64,000 bases of DNA from Bifidobacterium actinocoloniiforme DSM 22766 (GCF_001263395.1 NZ_CP011786.1:1674001-1738000); one strand, 5' to 3'. Positions 35,432 to 45,120 are shown, numbered from the stretch's first letter. Program-made: numbers and translations. The notes: generated from the letters alone by a model not told the origin.

Positions 35432-36133
35432 TCAGAGGGGCTGGTAGAAGGCGGTGGGGCCTTGGTCTTGGGGGCTTATCTGGCCGTTGAAGAGGTTGGT
35501 CAGGCTCCTGGTGAAGGCTTCCTGTTGGTCGGCGGGCAGGTCGATGGTCAGGCTCACTCGGTCGGTGAACTCCTCGCTGGCCACCTGGCCCTGGCTGTGT
35601 TCCACCAGTTGTTTGAGCCGCTCGTAGCGTGGGTAGTCCACCCTGACCATCAGCCGTCGGGCGGGCGTAATCTTCGCCTGCTTGGCCGCTTTGAGAGCCA
35701 GCGAGGCGGCGGACGAGTATGCGCGGATAAGGCCGCCTGAGCCCAGCAGAATCCCACCGAAATAGCGGGTCACGGTCACGATGCAATCGGTCATGTCGTT
35801 GCGCCGCAGCACTTCCAGAATCGGCTTGCCCGCAGTCCCCGATGGCTCCCCATCGTCGCTCATGTGCTCCGACAGATTTCCTGAGCCCTGTCCCGCGTGC
35901 GCGCTGCCGGCGTTGTCCGAGCCGGTCAGTGAGGCTGGGCCGGCCGAATCCCCTCCCCAAATAGCGCAATGGCACACATGCCGCGCCTTGGGGTCAGCCT
36001 TCCGCCGCGCGGCCAGAAAGTCAAGCGCTTCGGCCGCCCCGCTTACATGGCAGACCGCTCCGATGAACACCGATTTACGGTCCTCGAGCTCCCCAACCGC
36101 CGGCTCCCCGGGCAGGTCCAACACCGTCCGCAT
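35432..36133 (-). CDS. YigZ / IMPACT family protein
   Basis: 233 residues of the YigZ-IMPACT family (UPF0029), linked to translation control in eukaryotes and of unclear role in bacteria. Core motifs: LEDRKSVFIGAVCHV, HVCHCAIWGGD, DDGEPSGTAGKPILEVL, TRYFGGILLGSGGLIRAYSSA, followed by the ferredoxin-fold C-domain. About 25 Gly/Ser-rich residues are inserted between the last two halves of the usual H-x-C...DDGEPSGTAG region. GGAGG is 6 bases before the ATG. Divergent from the LRV-repeat gene. Confidence 0.9.
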   Translation of the reverse strand: MRTVLDLPGEPAVGELEDRKSVFIGAVCHVSGAAEALDFLAARRKADPKARHVCHCAIWGGDSAGPASLTGSDNAGSAHAGQGSGNLSEHMSDDGEPSGTAGKPILEVLRRNDMTDCIVTVTRYFGGILLGSGGLIRAYSSAASLALKAAKQAKITPARRLMVRVDYPRYERLKQLVEHSQGQVASEEFTDRVSLTIDLPADQQEAFTRSLTNLFNGQISPQDQGPTAFYQPL

Positions 36134-36563
36134 CCCGCCTCCTCGTTACTCCCAATCCCCTCTACCGACACCAACAACCTTCTCACGAATCTTCAGCTGC
36201 TTCGCGGGCCGGGAGGAAGCGGGCGGGTGGTAAACAGCTCGGCTGGTTGCGTTTGGGTGCCCGCAGGACACCTGGGACGCTGGGTCCTGCCTCCTTGGAA
36301 GGCCGGCGGGTCCAGAGAACCGGTCTGTCCGCAGCATTCAGGATTTCATAATGCAGCAGCATAACCGTTGTTTTCCGCGCTCGCCGGTTCCGTCCTGCGA
36401 GCGTTCAGGTGGCTTGTTGCCGCGTCATGGTTTTACTCTAGGGCACTAGCGTTTATCCGCGCAATTTCCGCCGGGTGAAGCGCCTGCTCTCTTCCCAGGG
36501 TTCAAGCGTTCGCGATTTTCCGCCACGGCATCTAAATCTGGCGCTTTGCTTAGTATTGAGGTC
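36134..36563. other. Divergent intergenic region
   Basis: 430 bases between two divergent genes. Only a promoter signal is seen: TAGTAT at 36551-36556, 7 bases before the ATG of the next gene. No RNA gene or repeat recognised. Confidence 0.5.
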
Positions 36564-37181
36564 ATGAGCGATGCGCAAGAGCAGCAGGAGGAGAGCCGGC
36601 CCGGTGAGGCGTTGACCGTCTCGTATGAGCGGCTGCGGCACTCCGAGGATTCGGCCGAGCTGAGCGCCCTGGCCCGCCGGCCTCTCCCTGATCGTTCGGA
36701 GCAGGCGGCGTTCTCGCGAGCAACGGCTCTGCTGGAGGCGGTGGCCGGCAACGAGCACACACCGGTGGAGGACCGGGTGAGCTTGGCCCAGAACATGCCC
36801 TTCCCGAACATCCTCGTCAAGCTCTCCCGGGACCCGCAGCCAGCTGTGCGCCGGGCCGTCGCGGCCAATAAGGCCGATAAGAATTGGCTGGTGGGCCTCC
36901 TGACCAAGGATCCGGACGGCAGCGTACGGGCGGCCGCCCTGACCAATCCGATGACTTCGTGGAAGATGCGCCTGGAGGGTGCTCAGAGCGAGGATACGGA
37001 TGCCGATACTTTGGACTTCCTCGGGCAGCTGGGCGTAGGCGTGGAGCCTGACGCGCCAGTGGTCCTGGCCACGATGGTCCGCCGGGCCGTGGCCTTGAAC
37101 CCGGCAACCGGTTCGGGCACAATCGAACGGCTTAGGTCCGATACCGAAACGCAGGTGTCCAAGGCCGCCGCATCCCGTTAA
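36564..37181 (+). CDS. LRV/HEAT-like repeat protein
   Basis: 205 residues, cytoplasmic. The middle has two units of the leucine-rich-repeat-variant pattern: LSRDPQPAVRRAVAANK and LTKDPDGSVRAAALTNP, preceded by EDRVSLAQNMPFPNIL and followed by VRRAVALNPATG. Such repeats bind proteins or nucleic acids; no function is known. Transcription probably starts at the ATG (TAGTAT box 7 bases upstream, no ribosome site). Similar repeat-like sequence ends the FHA protein at 3280-4431. Confidence 0.75.
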   Translation: MSDAQEQQEESRPGEALTVSYERLRHSEDSAELSALARRPLPDRSEQAAFSRATALLEAVAGNEHTPVEDRVSLAQNMPFPNILVKLSRDPQPAVRRAVAANKADKNWLVGLLTKDPDGSVRAAALTNPMTSWKMRLEGAQSEDTDADTLDFLGQLGVGVEPDAPVVLATMVRRAVALNPATGSGTIERLRSDTETQVSKAAASR

Positions 37182-37247
37182 CGGACGGTCGGTCCGGGCT
37201 CGCAAGCAGGGCTGCCGGCCCGACGCCGACGCGCGCTCTTGACGGGT

Positions 37248-37276
37248 TTGTGCCAAGTCTAGGCCCAGGCTACAAT
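37248..37276 (+). promoter_or_regulatory. Promoter of rplM-rpsI
   Basis: -35 TTGTGC (37248-37253), 17-bp gap, -10 TACAAT (37271-37276). The leader is about 150 bases and contains a small hairpin GCGG-TTTT-CCGC (37361-37372) and the repeated word GGGAGCCC; it may be regulatory. Confidence 0.7.
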
Positions 37277-37431
37277 GGTGTATTGTTGTGTTTCCCTCAG
37301 GGGTCCTCAAAGCGCTTTTCCCACTCGCCGTCTAGGACTTGCAGGGAGCCCACGGATAATGCGGTTTTCCGCGCGTTGCCTTACGGCGTGGCGGGGAGCC
37401 CGAAACACAATGCAAGGAAAAGGTTGAAACT

Positions 37432-37881
37432 GTGAAAACGTTCACCCCAAAGCCGGCTGACTTAAGTCATGACTGGTACGTCGTCGACGCCTCCGATGTG
37501 GTGCTCGGCCGTCTGGCCGCCCAGGTCGCGACCCTGCTGCGCGGCAAGAACAAGCCCACTTTCGCGCCCCACGCCGACTCCGGCAACCATGTGATCGTCA
37601 TCAATGCGTCCAAAGTGGCCCTGACCGGCAACAAGGACGGCAAGGTCCTGTACGCCCACTCCGGCCGTCCCGGCGGCCTGCGTCGCGATTCCTACGGCGA
37701 GCTCATGCAGCACAACCCCGAGCGGATTATCACGACCGCGGTCAAGGGGATGCTGCCTAAGAACAAGCTGGCCAAGGTCCAGCTGACCCGTCTGCACGTC
37801 TATGCGGGCGAGGATCACAAGCACCAGAGCCAGCAGCCGACCGAGTTCAAGATCACTCAGGTCTCGCAGCAGGCCAAGTAG
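37432..37881 (+). CDS. rplM: 50S ribosomal protein L13
   Basis: 149-residue uL13, early-assembly large-subunit protein. Conserved [35 protein letters not shown] and [21 protein letters not shown] seen. GTG start 37432 with AAGGAAAAGG 8 bases upstream. Cotranscribed with rpsI, 20 bases downstream. Confidence 0.98.
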   Translation: MKTFTPKPADLSHDWYVVDASDVVLGRLAAQVATLLRGKNKPTFAPHADSGNHVIVINASKVALTGNKDGKVLYAHSGRPGGLRRDSYGELMQHNPERIITTAVKGMLPKNKLAKVQLTRLHVYAGEDHKHQSQQPTEFKITQVSQQAK

Positions 37882-37901
37882 AACCGAAGGGAATGAATAC
37901 T

Positions 37902-38387
37902 ATGGCTGACAACAACAACAGCTCCGCGGTTCTTGAAGCCGAGCAGACCGTGTACACCTCCGAGACCAACTCCGGCGCTGGCACCGGCACCTCCGCGATC
38001 GCGCCGGGCTACGGCACGGGTCGTCGCAAGGAAGCAGTCGCCCGCGTGCGCCTGGTCCCCGGCACCGGCCAGTGGTCCATCAACGGACACTCGCTTGAGG
38101 AGTACTTCCCCTCCCGTCTGCACCAGCGTGAGGTCAACTCGCCGATCGTGCTTCTGAAGCTCGAAGGCAAGTTCGACATCAAGGTGCTGGTCGACGGAGG
38201 CGGCGTGACCGGCCAGGCAGGCGCTGTTCGCCTGGGCGTGGCCCGTGCGCTGAACGCCATCGACCGCGACGCCAACCGCGCCGCCCTCAAGAAGGCTGGC
38301 TTCCTGACCCGCGACGCCCGCGTCGTCGAGCGCAAGAAGGCCGGTCTGCACAAGGCCCGCCGCGCGCCTCAGTTCTCGAAGCGCTAA
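37902..38387 (+). CDS. rpsI: 30S ribosomal protein S9
   Basis: 161-residue uS9. The body shows [19 protein letters not shown] and ends in the invariant tail QFSKR that reaches the P-site tRNA. It has an N-terminal extension of about 35 Ser/Thr/Ala residues, common in actinobacteria. ATG 37902 fits GAAGGGAA at 9 bases; ATG 37893 is the other choice. Confidence 0.97.
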   Translation: MADNNNSSAVLEAEQTVYTSETNSGAGTGTSAIAPGYGTGRRKEAVARVRLVPGTGQWSINGHSLEEYFPSRLHQREVNSPIVLLKLEGKFDIKVLVDGGGVTGQAGAVRLGVARALNAIDRDANRAALKKAGFLTRDARVVERKKAGLHKARRAPQFSKR

Positions 38388-38417
38388 TTGCTCCAGGCCG
38401 CAAGGCTTACGGCTGGA

Positions 38418-38450
38418 ACCCCCGCTCGTCCTTCATTGGACGGCGGGGGT
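38418..38450 (+). terminator. rplM-rpsI terminator
   Basis: Stem ACCCCCG...CGTCC pairing with GGACG...CGGGGGT, loop TTCATT, after the rpsI stop. Confidence 0.88.
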
Positions 38451-38477
38451 CCCGCATATTTGGGGAAAGGTGCGAAG

Positions 38478-38539
38478 ATGAAGATTATGTGAAGATACCG
38501 TGAAGTTTTGTTGTGAACAACCGGCTGTACTGGGATACT
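38478..38539 (+). promoter_or_regulatory. PHO-box-like direct repeats and promoter of the lipoprotein gene
   Basis: GATGAAGATTA, GTGAAGATACC and GTGAAGTTTTG begin at 38478, 38489 and 38500, exactly 11 bp apart, and GTGAACAACCG follows at 38513. GTGAA(C/G) every 11 bp is the form of actinobacterial PhoP boxes. The last unit overlaps a -35 TTGTGA (38511-38516) that is 17 bp from -10 GATACT (38534-38539), an activator-type layout. Confidence 0.6.
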
Positions 38540-38650
38540 CAAAGAACGATACCTCTCTCGCGACACGGCCGTCCCTTCCTTTTCTGGTGGGAGGTCCCAT
38601 TCTTTTTTTCTTTACGCTGGCCATAGCTCTACCTGATTAGGTGGTACCTC

Positions 38651-39400
38651 ATGAATGACCACACCTACTCCCGCGGTGCCGCTCGTGCCTTGACCGCTTT
38701 GGCTTTGGGCCTGCTGGTGGCCCTGCCCACCGCTGCATGCGGTTCCGCTGGTGCCTCTTCGGACCCTAAGCCGGTGGCCGCGGAGCATGATCCGGTGTCC
38801 CCGGCTGCCAGTCACGACCAGGATCCGGCCCAGCGCCGCCAAGACAAGCAGGCCGGCTCGATCGCCGAGCTGGCTCAGCGGGCCTTGGACCAGGGCGCCG
38901 GTGATTATCAGGGCGCCATCCTGAGGCGCACGGTCCAGTCCGGTTCCATGAATGCGGCCGATTACGAGGATGCCTGGTCCAAAATGAGGCAGTGCGTGGC
39001 TGACCAGGGGTATCCTGAGTATTCGCCCCATAAAACCTCTAGCGGCATCTATAGCCTGACCTACGAGTCCCAGTCCGGCGCCCGCACTGAAAACAGCTCC
39101 TATGGACAGGCCGTCGCCCAGTGTCAGCAGCGCTACGTCGCGGACGTTTCGCCTATTTACCAGACCCAGCTGGGCAATCCGGGTCTGTATAGGGATACCC
39201 AGCAGGCTGCGATTGATTGCCTGCAGCGGGCCGGGTTCGTGCCCAAAAGCTATACGGTTGAGCAGTTCGACCGGGAGCGGGCTCGTTCGGATGGCGACGA
39301 ATCCAAGATGGCCTTTGATTTCATGAGCCCGCAGGCCCAGTCCTGTCTGGTGCCCAACAACATAGACATGCTCGACGTGAACGATTCGCGGGGCAAGTAG
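38651..39400 (+). CDS. Lipoprotein of unknown function
   Basis: 249 residues. Signal peptide with Arg-rich start and lipobox LPTAAC (lipidated Cys30), so it is anchored on the outside of the membrane. The mature part begins with a Ser/Pro/His-rich linker, then a mostly helical domain containing four Cys (QCVADQGYP, QCQQRYV, DCLQRAGF, SCLVPNN), likely two disulfides. No family recognised. AGGTGG precedes the ATG. The upstream direct repeats hint at phosphate or two-component control. Confidence 0.8.
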   Translation: MNDHTYSRGAARALTALALGLLVALPTAACGSAGASSDPKPVAAEHDPVSPAASHDQDPAQRRQDKQAGSIAELAQRALDQGAGDYQGAILRRTVQSGSMNAADYEDAWSKMRQCVADQGYPEYSPHKTSSGIYSLTYESQSGARTENSSYGQAVAQCQQRYVADVSPIYQTQLGNPGLYRDTQQAAIDCLQRAGFVPKSYTVEQFDRERARSDGDESKMAFDFMSPQAQSCLVPNNIDMLDVNDSRGK

Positions 39401-39474
39401 CCGCGCGATGTGCTCAGGCCAGCGCATCTGGATTTAAGGGGGTTGGCCCGCACGTCTGGGAGTCGCACAATAAA

Positions 39475-39522
39475 GCGCACATTCTGCATATAAAAATGAA
39501 CAGTATATGCTGAATTGTGCGC
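39475..39522. promoter_or_regulatory. Long imperfect palindrome upstream of adhE
   Basis: GCGCACATTCTGCATATA (39475-39492) is nearly the reverse complement of TATATGCTGAATTGTGCGC (39504-39522): one mismatch and one gap across an 11-bp A-rich centre. Either a large operator or a hairpin at the end of the preceding transcript; it lacks a T-tail. Confidence 0.6.
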
Positions 39523-39588
39523 ACATGACACGCCGCAAATTGCACGAAACCCGTTCGAGTGGCGCGAACTCGCCCCTTTCCGCTACAT

Positions 39589-39604
39589 TGTGAATCTGGT
39601 CACA
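39589..39604. promoter_or_regulatory. TGTGA-N6-TCACA palindrome upstream of adhE
   Basis: TGTGA-ATCTGG-TCACA is perfect for the CRP/GlxR-type core and also fits the Rex core (TTGTGAA-N4-GTCACAC has 12 of 14 fixed positions). It is 101 bases before the adhE start. Rex, the NADH sensor, commonly controls adhE, so Rex is favoured. Confidence 0.65.
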
Positions 39605-39704
39605 CTAGTTGGCCAAGCAGTGAGCAGGATAGACAAGGGCGCCGCATCCGAGGGGTGTGTGCTCTTGGATGGGGTGCCGAGCCAGACCGTCACAAGGAGG
39701 GGCT

Positions 39705-42440
39705 GTGGTTTCGGCGCGTAAGACATCAACGAAGATCCAAGACATCAAGGAAGCGCAGAGTGCCCAGGATGAGGTGGACGCCCTGGTTACCAAAGCGCAG
39801 GCCGCCCTGACCGAGTTCGAGAAACTCGACCAGGAGCAGGTGGACCGGATCGTGGCCAAGGCTTCGATCGCTGCCCTCAACAAGCACCTGGAGCTGGCGC
39901 AGATGGCCGTTGAGGAGACGGGCCGTGGCTTGGTGGAGGATAAGGCCACCAAGAACATCTTCGCCTGCGAGCATGTGACCAACCACCTCGCCCACCAGCG
40001 TACGGTTGGAGTGATCAACGACTACGACGTGGATGGCATCGTCGAGATCGCTGAGCCGGTCGGTGTGGTCGCAGGGGTCACCCCCGTGACCAACCCCACC
40101 TCCACCGCTATCTTCAAGTCGCTGATCGCCCTGAAGACCCGCTGCCCGATTGTGTTCGGCTTCCACCCGTTCGCCCAGCGATGCTCCACGGCCGCGGCCA
40201 AGATCGTGCGCGACGCCGCGATCGAGGCCGGGGCTCCTGCCGACTGCATCCAGTGGATCGAGCATCCTTCGGTCGAAGCGACCGGCGCGCTGATGAAGCA
40301 CCCGGGTGTGGCGACCATCCTGGCCACCGGTGGACCTGGCATGGTCAAGGCCGCTTATTCGTCCGGTAAGCCCGCACTTGGCGTCGGCGCCGGCAATGCG
40401 CCGGCTTACGTGGACAAGACGGTCAATGTGCCCCGCGCGGTCAACGATCTGATCCTGTCCAAGCACTTCGACTACGGCATGATCTGCGCCACCGAGCAGG
40501 CCATCATCGCCCACAAGGACATTTACGCGCGTCTGGTCGAGGAGATGAAGCGCCGCAAGGCCTACTTCGTCAACCCGGAGGAGAAGGCGCTGTTGGAGCG
40601 CTACATGTTCGGCGTGACCTCCTACCCCGGTAAGGATGCTCCCGCCCCCAAGCTCAATTCGGTTGTGCCAGGCAAGTCGCCGCAGTACATCGCCCGCGAG
40701 GCCGGTTTCGAGATTCCCGAGGATGCCACCATCATCGCCGCCGAGTGCAAGGAAGTCGGCGAGATGGAGCCGCTGACCCTGGAGAAGCTGGCTCCGGTCC
40801 AGGCTGTGCTCAAGGCCAAGGACAAGGACCAGGCCTTCGACATGTGCGAGCGGATGCTGAAATTCGGCGCCGGGCACACCGCGGCCATCCACACCGACGA
40901 CCAGGACCTGGTGCGCGAATACGGCCTGAGGATGCATGCCTGCCGCATCATCTGGAACCAGCCCTCATCCCTGGGCGGCATCGGCGACATCTACAACTCC
41001 ATCGCCCCGTCGCTCACCTTGGGTTGCGGCTCCTACGGCGGCAATTCGGTCTCGGGCAACGTCCAGGCCGTCAACCTGATCAACGTCAAGCGAATCGCGC
41101 GGAGGAATAACAACATGCAGTGGTTCAAGGTCCCGGCCAAGACCTACTTCGAGCCCAATTCAATCAAGTACCTGCGTGACATGTTCGGCATCCGTCGTGC
41201 TGTGATTGTGTGCGACAAGGTGATGGAGCAGCTGGGCATCGTGGACAAGATCATCGACCAGCTGCGCGCCCGCCGCGAGCCGGTCACCTTCCGCATCATC
41301 GACAACATCGAGCCTGAGCCGAGCGTGGAGACCGTTGAGCGCGGGTCGGAGATGATGCGCGACGATTTCAAGCCCGACACCATCATCGCTGTGGGCGGCG
41401 GCTCCCCGATGGACGCGGCCAAGATCATGTGGCTCCTGTACGAGCACCCGGAGATCTCCTTCTCCGATGTGCGCGAGAAGTTCTTCGACATCCGCAAGCG
41501 AGCCTTCAAGATTCCGCCGCTGGGGTCCAGAGCCAAGCTCGTGTGCATCCCCACCTCGTCCGGCACCGGCTCCGAGGTCACGCCCTTTGCGGTCATCACC
41601 GACCACAAGACCGGTTACAAGTACCCGATCACCGATTACGCGCTCACCCCGTCCGTCGCGATCGTCGACCCGGTCCTGGCGCGCACCCAGCCCAGGACGC
41701 TGGCTTGCGACTCCGGTTTCGACGCGCTGACCCACGCCACCGAGTCGTTCGTATCCGTGTATGCCAATGATTACACGGACGCGATGGCCCTGCGCGCGGC
41801 CAAACTCATCTGGGACAACCTGGACATTTCCGTCAACGCGGCTCCTGGCCGTGAACGGACCCAGGCCCAGGAGAAGATGCATAATGCGGGCACAATGGCC
41901 GGGATGGCTTTCGGCTCGGCTTTCCTGGGCATGTGCCACGGCATGTCGCACACGATCGGCGCCTTGTGCCATCTGGCCCACGGCCGCACCAACGCCATCC
42001 TGCTGCCGTATGTGGTGCGTTACAACGGCCAGGTGCCCCAGGAGTCCACGTCCTGGCCCAAGTACAGCGAGTACACGGCCTCCGAGCGTTACCAGGAGCT
42101 GGCGAACGAGCTGGGCATCAAGTCCTCATCCCCGCAGGATGCCGTGGAGAAGTACGCGCAGGCCCTGGAGGATTACCGAGACAACAAGCTGGGCATGGAC
42201 TCTTCCTTCCAGTCCGCTGGCGTGGATGAGGAGTACTTCTGGAGCGTGCTTGACCAGATCGGCATGCGCGCGTACGAGGACCAGTGCACTCCCGCCAATC
42301 CCCGCGTCCCGCAGATCGAGGATATGAAGGACATCGCCATCGCCGCCTACTACGGCGTCCCCCAGGAAGAGGGGCATGCGAGGCGGGTGGCTCGCGAAGG
42401 CGAAGCCGCCACCGAGGAGGCTTCCCAGCGCGTCGGCTGA
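39705..42440 (+). CDS. adhE: Bifunctional acetaldehyde-CoA / alcohol dehydrogenase
   Basis: 911-residue AdhE, which turns acetyl-CoA to ethanol in two NADH-using steps and forms spirosomes. N-terminal aldehyde dehydrogenase half with catalytic Cys261 (YGMICATEQ), VGVVAGVTPVTNPTST and GSYGGNSVS; linker at ~450; C-terminal iron alcohol dehydrogenase half with GGGSPMDAAKIMW, FDALTHATESFVS and the iron ligands in GMCHGMSHTIGALCHLAHG. GTG 39705 with AAGGAGG 4 bases before it is used. Central to redox balance of the bifid-shunt. Has its own terminator. Confidence 0.97.
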   Translation: MVSARKTSTKIQDIKEAQSAQDEVDALVTKAQAALTEFEKLDQEQVDRIVAKASIAALNKHLELAQMAVEETGRGLVEDKATKNIFACEHVTNHLAHQRTVGVINDYDVDGIVEIAEPVGVVAGVTPVTNPTSTAIFKSLIALKTRCPIVFGFHPFAQRCSTAAAKIVRDAAIEAGAPADCIQWIEHPSVEATGALMKHPGVATILATGGPGMVKAAYSSGKPALGVGAGNAPAYVDKTVNVPRAVNDLILSKHFDYGMICATEQAIIAHKDIYARLVEEMKRRKAYFVNPEEKALLERYMFGVTSYPGKDAPAPKLNSVVPGKSPQYIAREAGFEIPEDATIIAAECKEVGEMEPLTLEKLAPVQAVLKAKDKDQAFDMCERMLKFGAGHTAAIHTDDQDLVREYGLRMHACRIIWNQPSSLGGIGDIYNSIAPSLTLGCGSYGGNSVSGNVQAVNLINVKRIARRNNNMQWFKVPAKTYFEPNSIKYLRDMFGIRRAVIVCDKVMEQLGIVDKIIDQLRARREPVTFRIIDNIEPEPSVETVERGSEMMRDDFKPDTIIAVGGGSPMDAAKIMWLLYEHPEISFSDVREKFFDIRKRAFKIPPLGSRAKLVCIPTSSGTGSEVTPFAVITDHKTGYKYPITDYALTPSVAIVDPVLARTQPRTLACDSGFDALTHATESFVSVYANDYTDAMALRAAKLIWDNLDISVNAAPGRERTQAQEKMHNAGTMAGMAFGSAFLGMCHGMSHTIGALCHLAHGRTNAILLPYVVRYNGQVPQESTSWPKYSEYTASERYQELANELGIKSSSPQDAVEKYAQALEDYRDNKLGMDSSFQSAGVDEEYFWSVLDQIGMRAYEDQCTPANPRVPQIEDMKDIAIAAYYGVPQEEGHARRVAREGEAATEEASQRVG

Positions 42441-42523
42441 GGGGTGTTGAGGCCGGGCTGGTTGCCTTCGGGCGCGAGCGACCACCGGCGGCCTTGCCTC
42501 AGAGCCACGTGAGGGACGGTCGA

Positions 42524-42559
42524 GAGGCTGCCGGCTGCGAAAGGTCGGCGGCCTCTTTT
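42524..42559 (+). terminator. adhE terminator
   Basis: 10-bp stem GAGGCTGCCG / CGGCGGCCTC (one G-T pair) with a 12-base loop and TTTTCTAT tail. A second hairpin AACCGGCGAC / GTCGCCGGTT follows at 42601-42629. Confidence 0.85.
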
Positions 42560-43125
42560 CTATATCGGCGGCCCTGCTGATCCTGTCGCTGCATCGCGGT
42601 AACCGGCGACCGGCCAAAAGTCGCCGGTTCGGGCGTTGGTTGACGCCGAGGGCGCTGGTCTGCCTCCGCTCTTCGTGGACATGCGCATCGAGCGTGTCGG
42701 CTGCTGGGACCGTGTTTGCCGCCGGCCGCCCGCCAGCGTTGAGTCCTGCGTGGAATCATTGGACTGGTCGTGCTAACCTGTTGGGGCGAGGTGGAAACGG
42801 CGCTAGTTGAGCCGGCGCCGCAGCGAGTTGATTCCAGAGCCTGCGATACTAGCATTGGCGCGGGTTGTGTGGGGTCGTACATCGACGACACGCCCGGATT
42901 ATGCTAGGGGCCCCCTCGTGCTTAAATAAGAAAGTTGCCTCTTTTGGGGCTCGCACTTTGGTAATCAAAATAGCGAGCGTGCGCACGGGCCGTTGAACGG
43001 CTGCCCGGGCGGTCGCGCATTGATGTGGACTGGTTCGTCGGGCTATGCCTGCTGGGCCATAAGCGCCGGTGCCCTCAAGAGCAGGTTGGTAAACAGTTAA
43101 TCATCGCTAGAAAGGGCGGACGGCA
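42560..43125 (+). other. Leader region of the S10 operon
   Basis: About 565 bases without a recognisable gene. It holds a second hairpin (42601-42629), AT-rich TTAAATAAGAAAGTT near 42924 and a probable long untranslated leader for rpsJ. No convincing -35/-10 pair could be fixed; a TATGCT at 42900-42905 is the best -10 candidate. Confidence 0.45.
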
Positions 43126-43434
43126 ATGGCGGGACAGAAAATCCGCATCAGGCTTAAGTCCTATGACCACGAGGTCATCGACCAATCGGCGAAGAAAATC
43201 GTCGAGACGGTGACGAACGCGGGCGCAACGGTTGTTGGCCCCGTTCCGCTGCCGACTGAGAAGAACGTGTATGTCGTCATCCGTTCTCCTCACAAGTACA
43301 AGGACTCCCGCGAGCACTTCGAGATGCGGACGCACAAGCGCCTTATCGACATCGTCGACCCCACGCCCAAGGCTGTGGATTCGCTGATGCACATCGACCT
43401 GCCTGCGGACGTCAACATCGAAATCAAGCTGTAA
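43126..43434 (+). CDS. rpsJ: 30S ribosomal protein S10
   Basis: 102-residue uS10, also the NusE transcription antitermination factor. Reads [19 protein letters not shown] at the start, with [10 protein letters not shown] and [14 protein letters not shown] in the body. GAAAGGGC precedes the ATG. First gene of the S10 operon. Confidence 0.98.
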   Translation: MAGQKIRIRLKSYDHEVIDQSAKKIVETVTNAGATVVGPVPLPTEKNVYVVIRSPHKYKDSREHFEMRTHKRLIDIVDPTPKAVDSLMHIDLPADVNIEIKL

Positions 43435-43450
43435 GGGAGGAGGGAACCGC

Positions 43451-44104
43451 ATGACTCGCGAGCAAAAGAACACCACCGCCTTGCTGGGCCGCAAGCTCGG
43501 CATGTCGCAGGTGTGGGACGAGAACGGATTCTTCGTCCCCGTCACCTTGGTCGACGTCTCCACCAACGTGGTGACCGCCGTCAAGACCGAAGAGAGCGAC
43601 GGATATTCCGCCGTGCAAATCGGTTACGGTCAGATTGATCCGACCAAGGTAACCAAGCCTCTGGCTGGGCACTTCGCCAAGGCAGGGGTCACCCCACGCC
43701 GTCATTTGGTCGAGGTGCGCACCGAGGACGCCGACAAGTACGAGCCCGGTCAGGAGCTGCCGGTCGACTTGCTGCCCGAAGGCAGCAGCATCGACGTCAC
43801 CGGCACCACCAAGGGCAAGGGTTTCGCCGGCACCATCAAGCGCTGGGGCTTCAAGTCCTACCGCCGCACCCACGGCTCTCACAAGAACGAGCGTCGTCCC
43901 GGCTCCGTCGGCGCGTGCGCCACGCCTAGCCGCATTCTCAAGGGCAAGCGCATGGCAGGCCGCATGGGGCACGACACGTCCACCGTGCAGAACCTGACCA
44001 TCGTCTCCGCCGACATCGAGAACGGCGTCATCGCAGTCAAGGGCGCCATTCCCGGCCCCCGCGGCTCGATCGTCGTGGTTCGCTCGTCCGTGAAGGGAGC
44101 TTGA
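43451..44104 (+). CDS. rplC: 50S ribosomal protein L3
   Basis: 217-residue uL3, which lines the peptidyl-transferase centre. [16 protein letters not shown] near the start and the signature [39 protein letters not shown] later on. GGGAGGAGGG lies 6-7 bases before the ATG. Follows rpsJ by 16 bases. Confidence 0.98.
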   Translation: MTREQKNTTALLGRKLGMSQVWDENGFFVPVTLVDVSTNVVTAVKTEESDGYSAVQIGYGQIDPTKVTKPLAGHFAKAGVTPRRHLVEVRTEDADKYEPGQELPVDLLPEGSSIDVTGTTKGKGFAGTIKRWGFKSYRRTHGSHKNERRPGSVGACATPSRILKGKRMAGRMGHDTSTVQNLTIVSADIENGVIAVKGAIPGPRGSIVVVRSSVKGA

Positions 44105-44109
44105 TACTT

Positions 44110-44784
44110 ATGGCAAGCGTCACTTTGAATATCACCGATGCCAAGGGTCAGGCCGCCGGCTCCATCGAAGCCCCGGCCGAGATTTTCGGTATCCCTGAGG
44201 AAGACGTGCAAGCTCACATCCCGCTGATTCACCAAGTCGTCATCGGCCAGCTGGCGGCGGCTCGTCAGGGCACGCACGCAGTCAAGAACCGCTCCCGCAT
44301 CTCCGGCGGCGGCAAGAAGCCTTGGAAGCAAAAGGGCACCGGTCGCGCTCGCCAGGGCTCCATCCGCTCCCCACAGTGGGCCGGCGGCGCTGTGGCCCAT
44401 GGACCCGTGCCCCGCGATTACTCGCAGCGCACCCCCAAGAAGATGAAGGCCGCAGCCTTGCGCTACATCCTGTCCGACCGCACGAACGCCGGCCGTACGC
44501 ATGTGGTCGATTTCGGCATCGGCGAGACGCCCACGACCAAGGGCGCGAAGGCGGCTCTCATGCCCGTCGTCGGCGCTCGGTTCACGACGATTGTTTTCTC
44601 TCGCGACGAGGTCAACGAGTGGCTCTCCGTCAGGAACCTGCCGACCGTCCACACGCTCTTCGCCGACCAGCTCAACACCTACGATGTGGTCACCGCCGAG
44701 GACGTGGTCTTCACCAAGGCAGGCTTCAACGCCTTCCTGGAAGCCAAGAGCCCGGCCGAGGCCGAGACCGCTAAGGAGGCCTGA
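44110..44784 (+). CDS. rplD: 50S ribosomal protein L4
   Basis: 224-residue uL4 of the exit tunnel. Shows [20 protein letters not shown] and [22 protein letters not shown] 44110 (MASVTLNI) suits GAAGGGAG at 10 bases; an upstream TTG at 44101 is a less likely start. In many bacteria L4 represses this operon. Confidence 0.97.
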   Translation: MASVTLNITDAKGQAAGSIEAPAEIFGIPEEDVQAHIPLIHQVVIGQLAAARQGTHAVKNRSRISGGGKKPWKQKGTGRARQGSIRSPQWAGGAVAHGPVPRDYSQRTPKKMKAAALRYILSDRTNAGRTHVVDFGIGETPTTKGAKAALMPVVGARFTTIVFSRDEVNEWLSVRNLPTVHTLFADQLNTYDVVTAEDVVFTKAGFNAFLEAKSPAEAETAKEA

Positions 44785-44789
44785 TTTTC

Positions 44790-45086
44790 ATGGCAGCAAT
44801 TCACAAGCCAGCGCATGACATCATCATTAAGCCGGTTGTTTCCGAGAAGAGCTACATGAACGCCGACCGTGGCCAGTACACCTTCGTGGTGGACCCGTCC
44901 GCGAACAAGGTTGCGATCAAGCAGGCCATCGAGCAGATCTTCAAGGTGAAGGTGACCTCGGTCAACACGCTCAACCGCCAGGGCAAGCGCACCCGCACCC
45001 GTGCAGGCTTCGGCCAGCGCGTCTCGGAGAAGCGCGCCATCGTCACGGTGGCTGAGGGTCAGTCGATCGATGTCTTCGGTAACTGA
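44790..45086 (+). CDS. rplW: 50S ribosomal protein L23
   Basis: 98-residue uL23 at the tunnel exit, docking site for trigger factor and [40 protein letters not shown] and [16 protein letters not shown] seen. Its AAGGAGG ribosome site lies within the last codons of rplD. Confidence 0.98.
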   Translation: MAAIHKPAHDIIIKPVVSEKSYMNADRGQYTFVVDPSANKVAIKQAIEQIFKVKVTSVNTLNRQGKRTRTRAGFGQRVSEKRAIVTVAEGQSIDVFGN

Positions 45087-45120
45087 AGGCTAGCCGAGAA
45101 AGTTAAGGAAGAACTACATT

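Noticed and set aside
43025-43213. Small frame overlapping the rpsJ start
   Set aside because: Overlaps the certain rpsJ gene out of frame and has no ribosome site.
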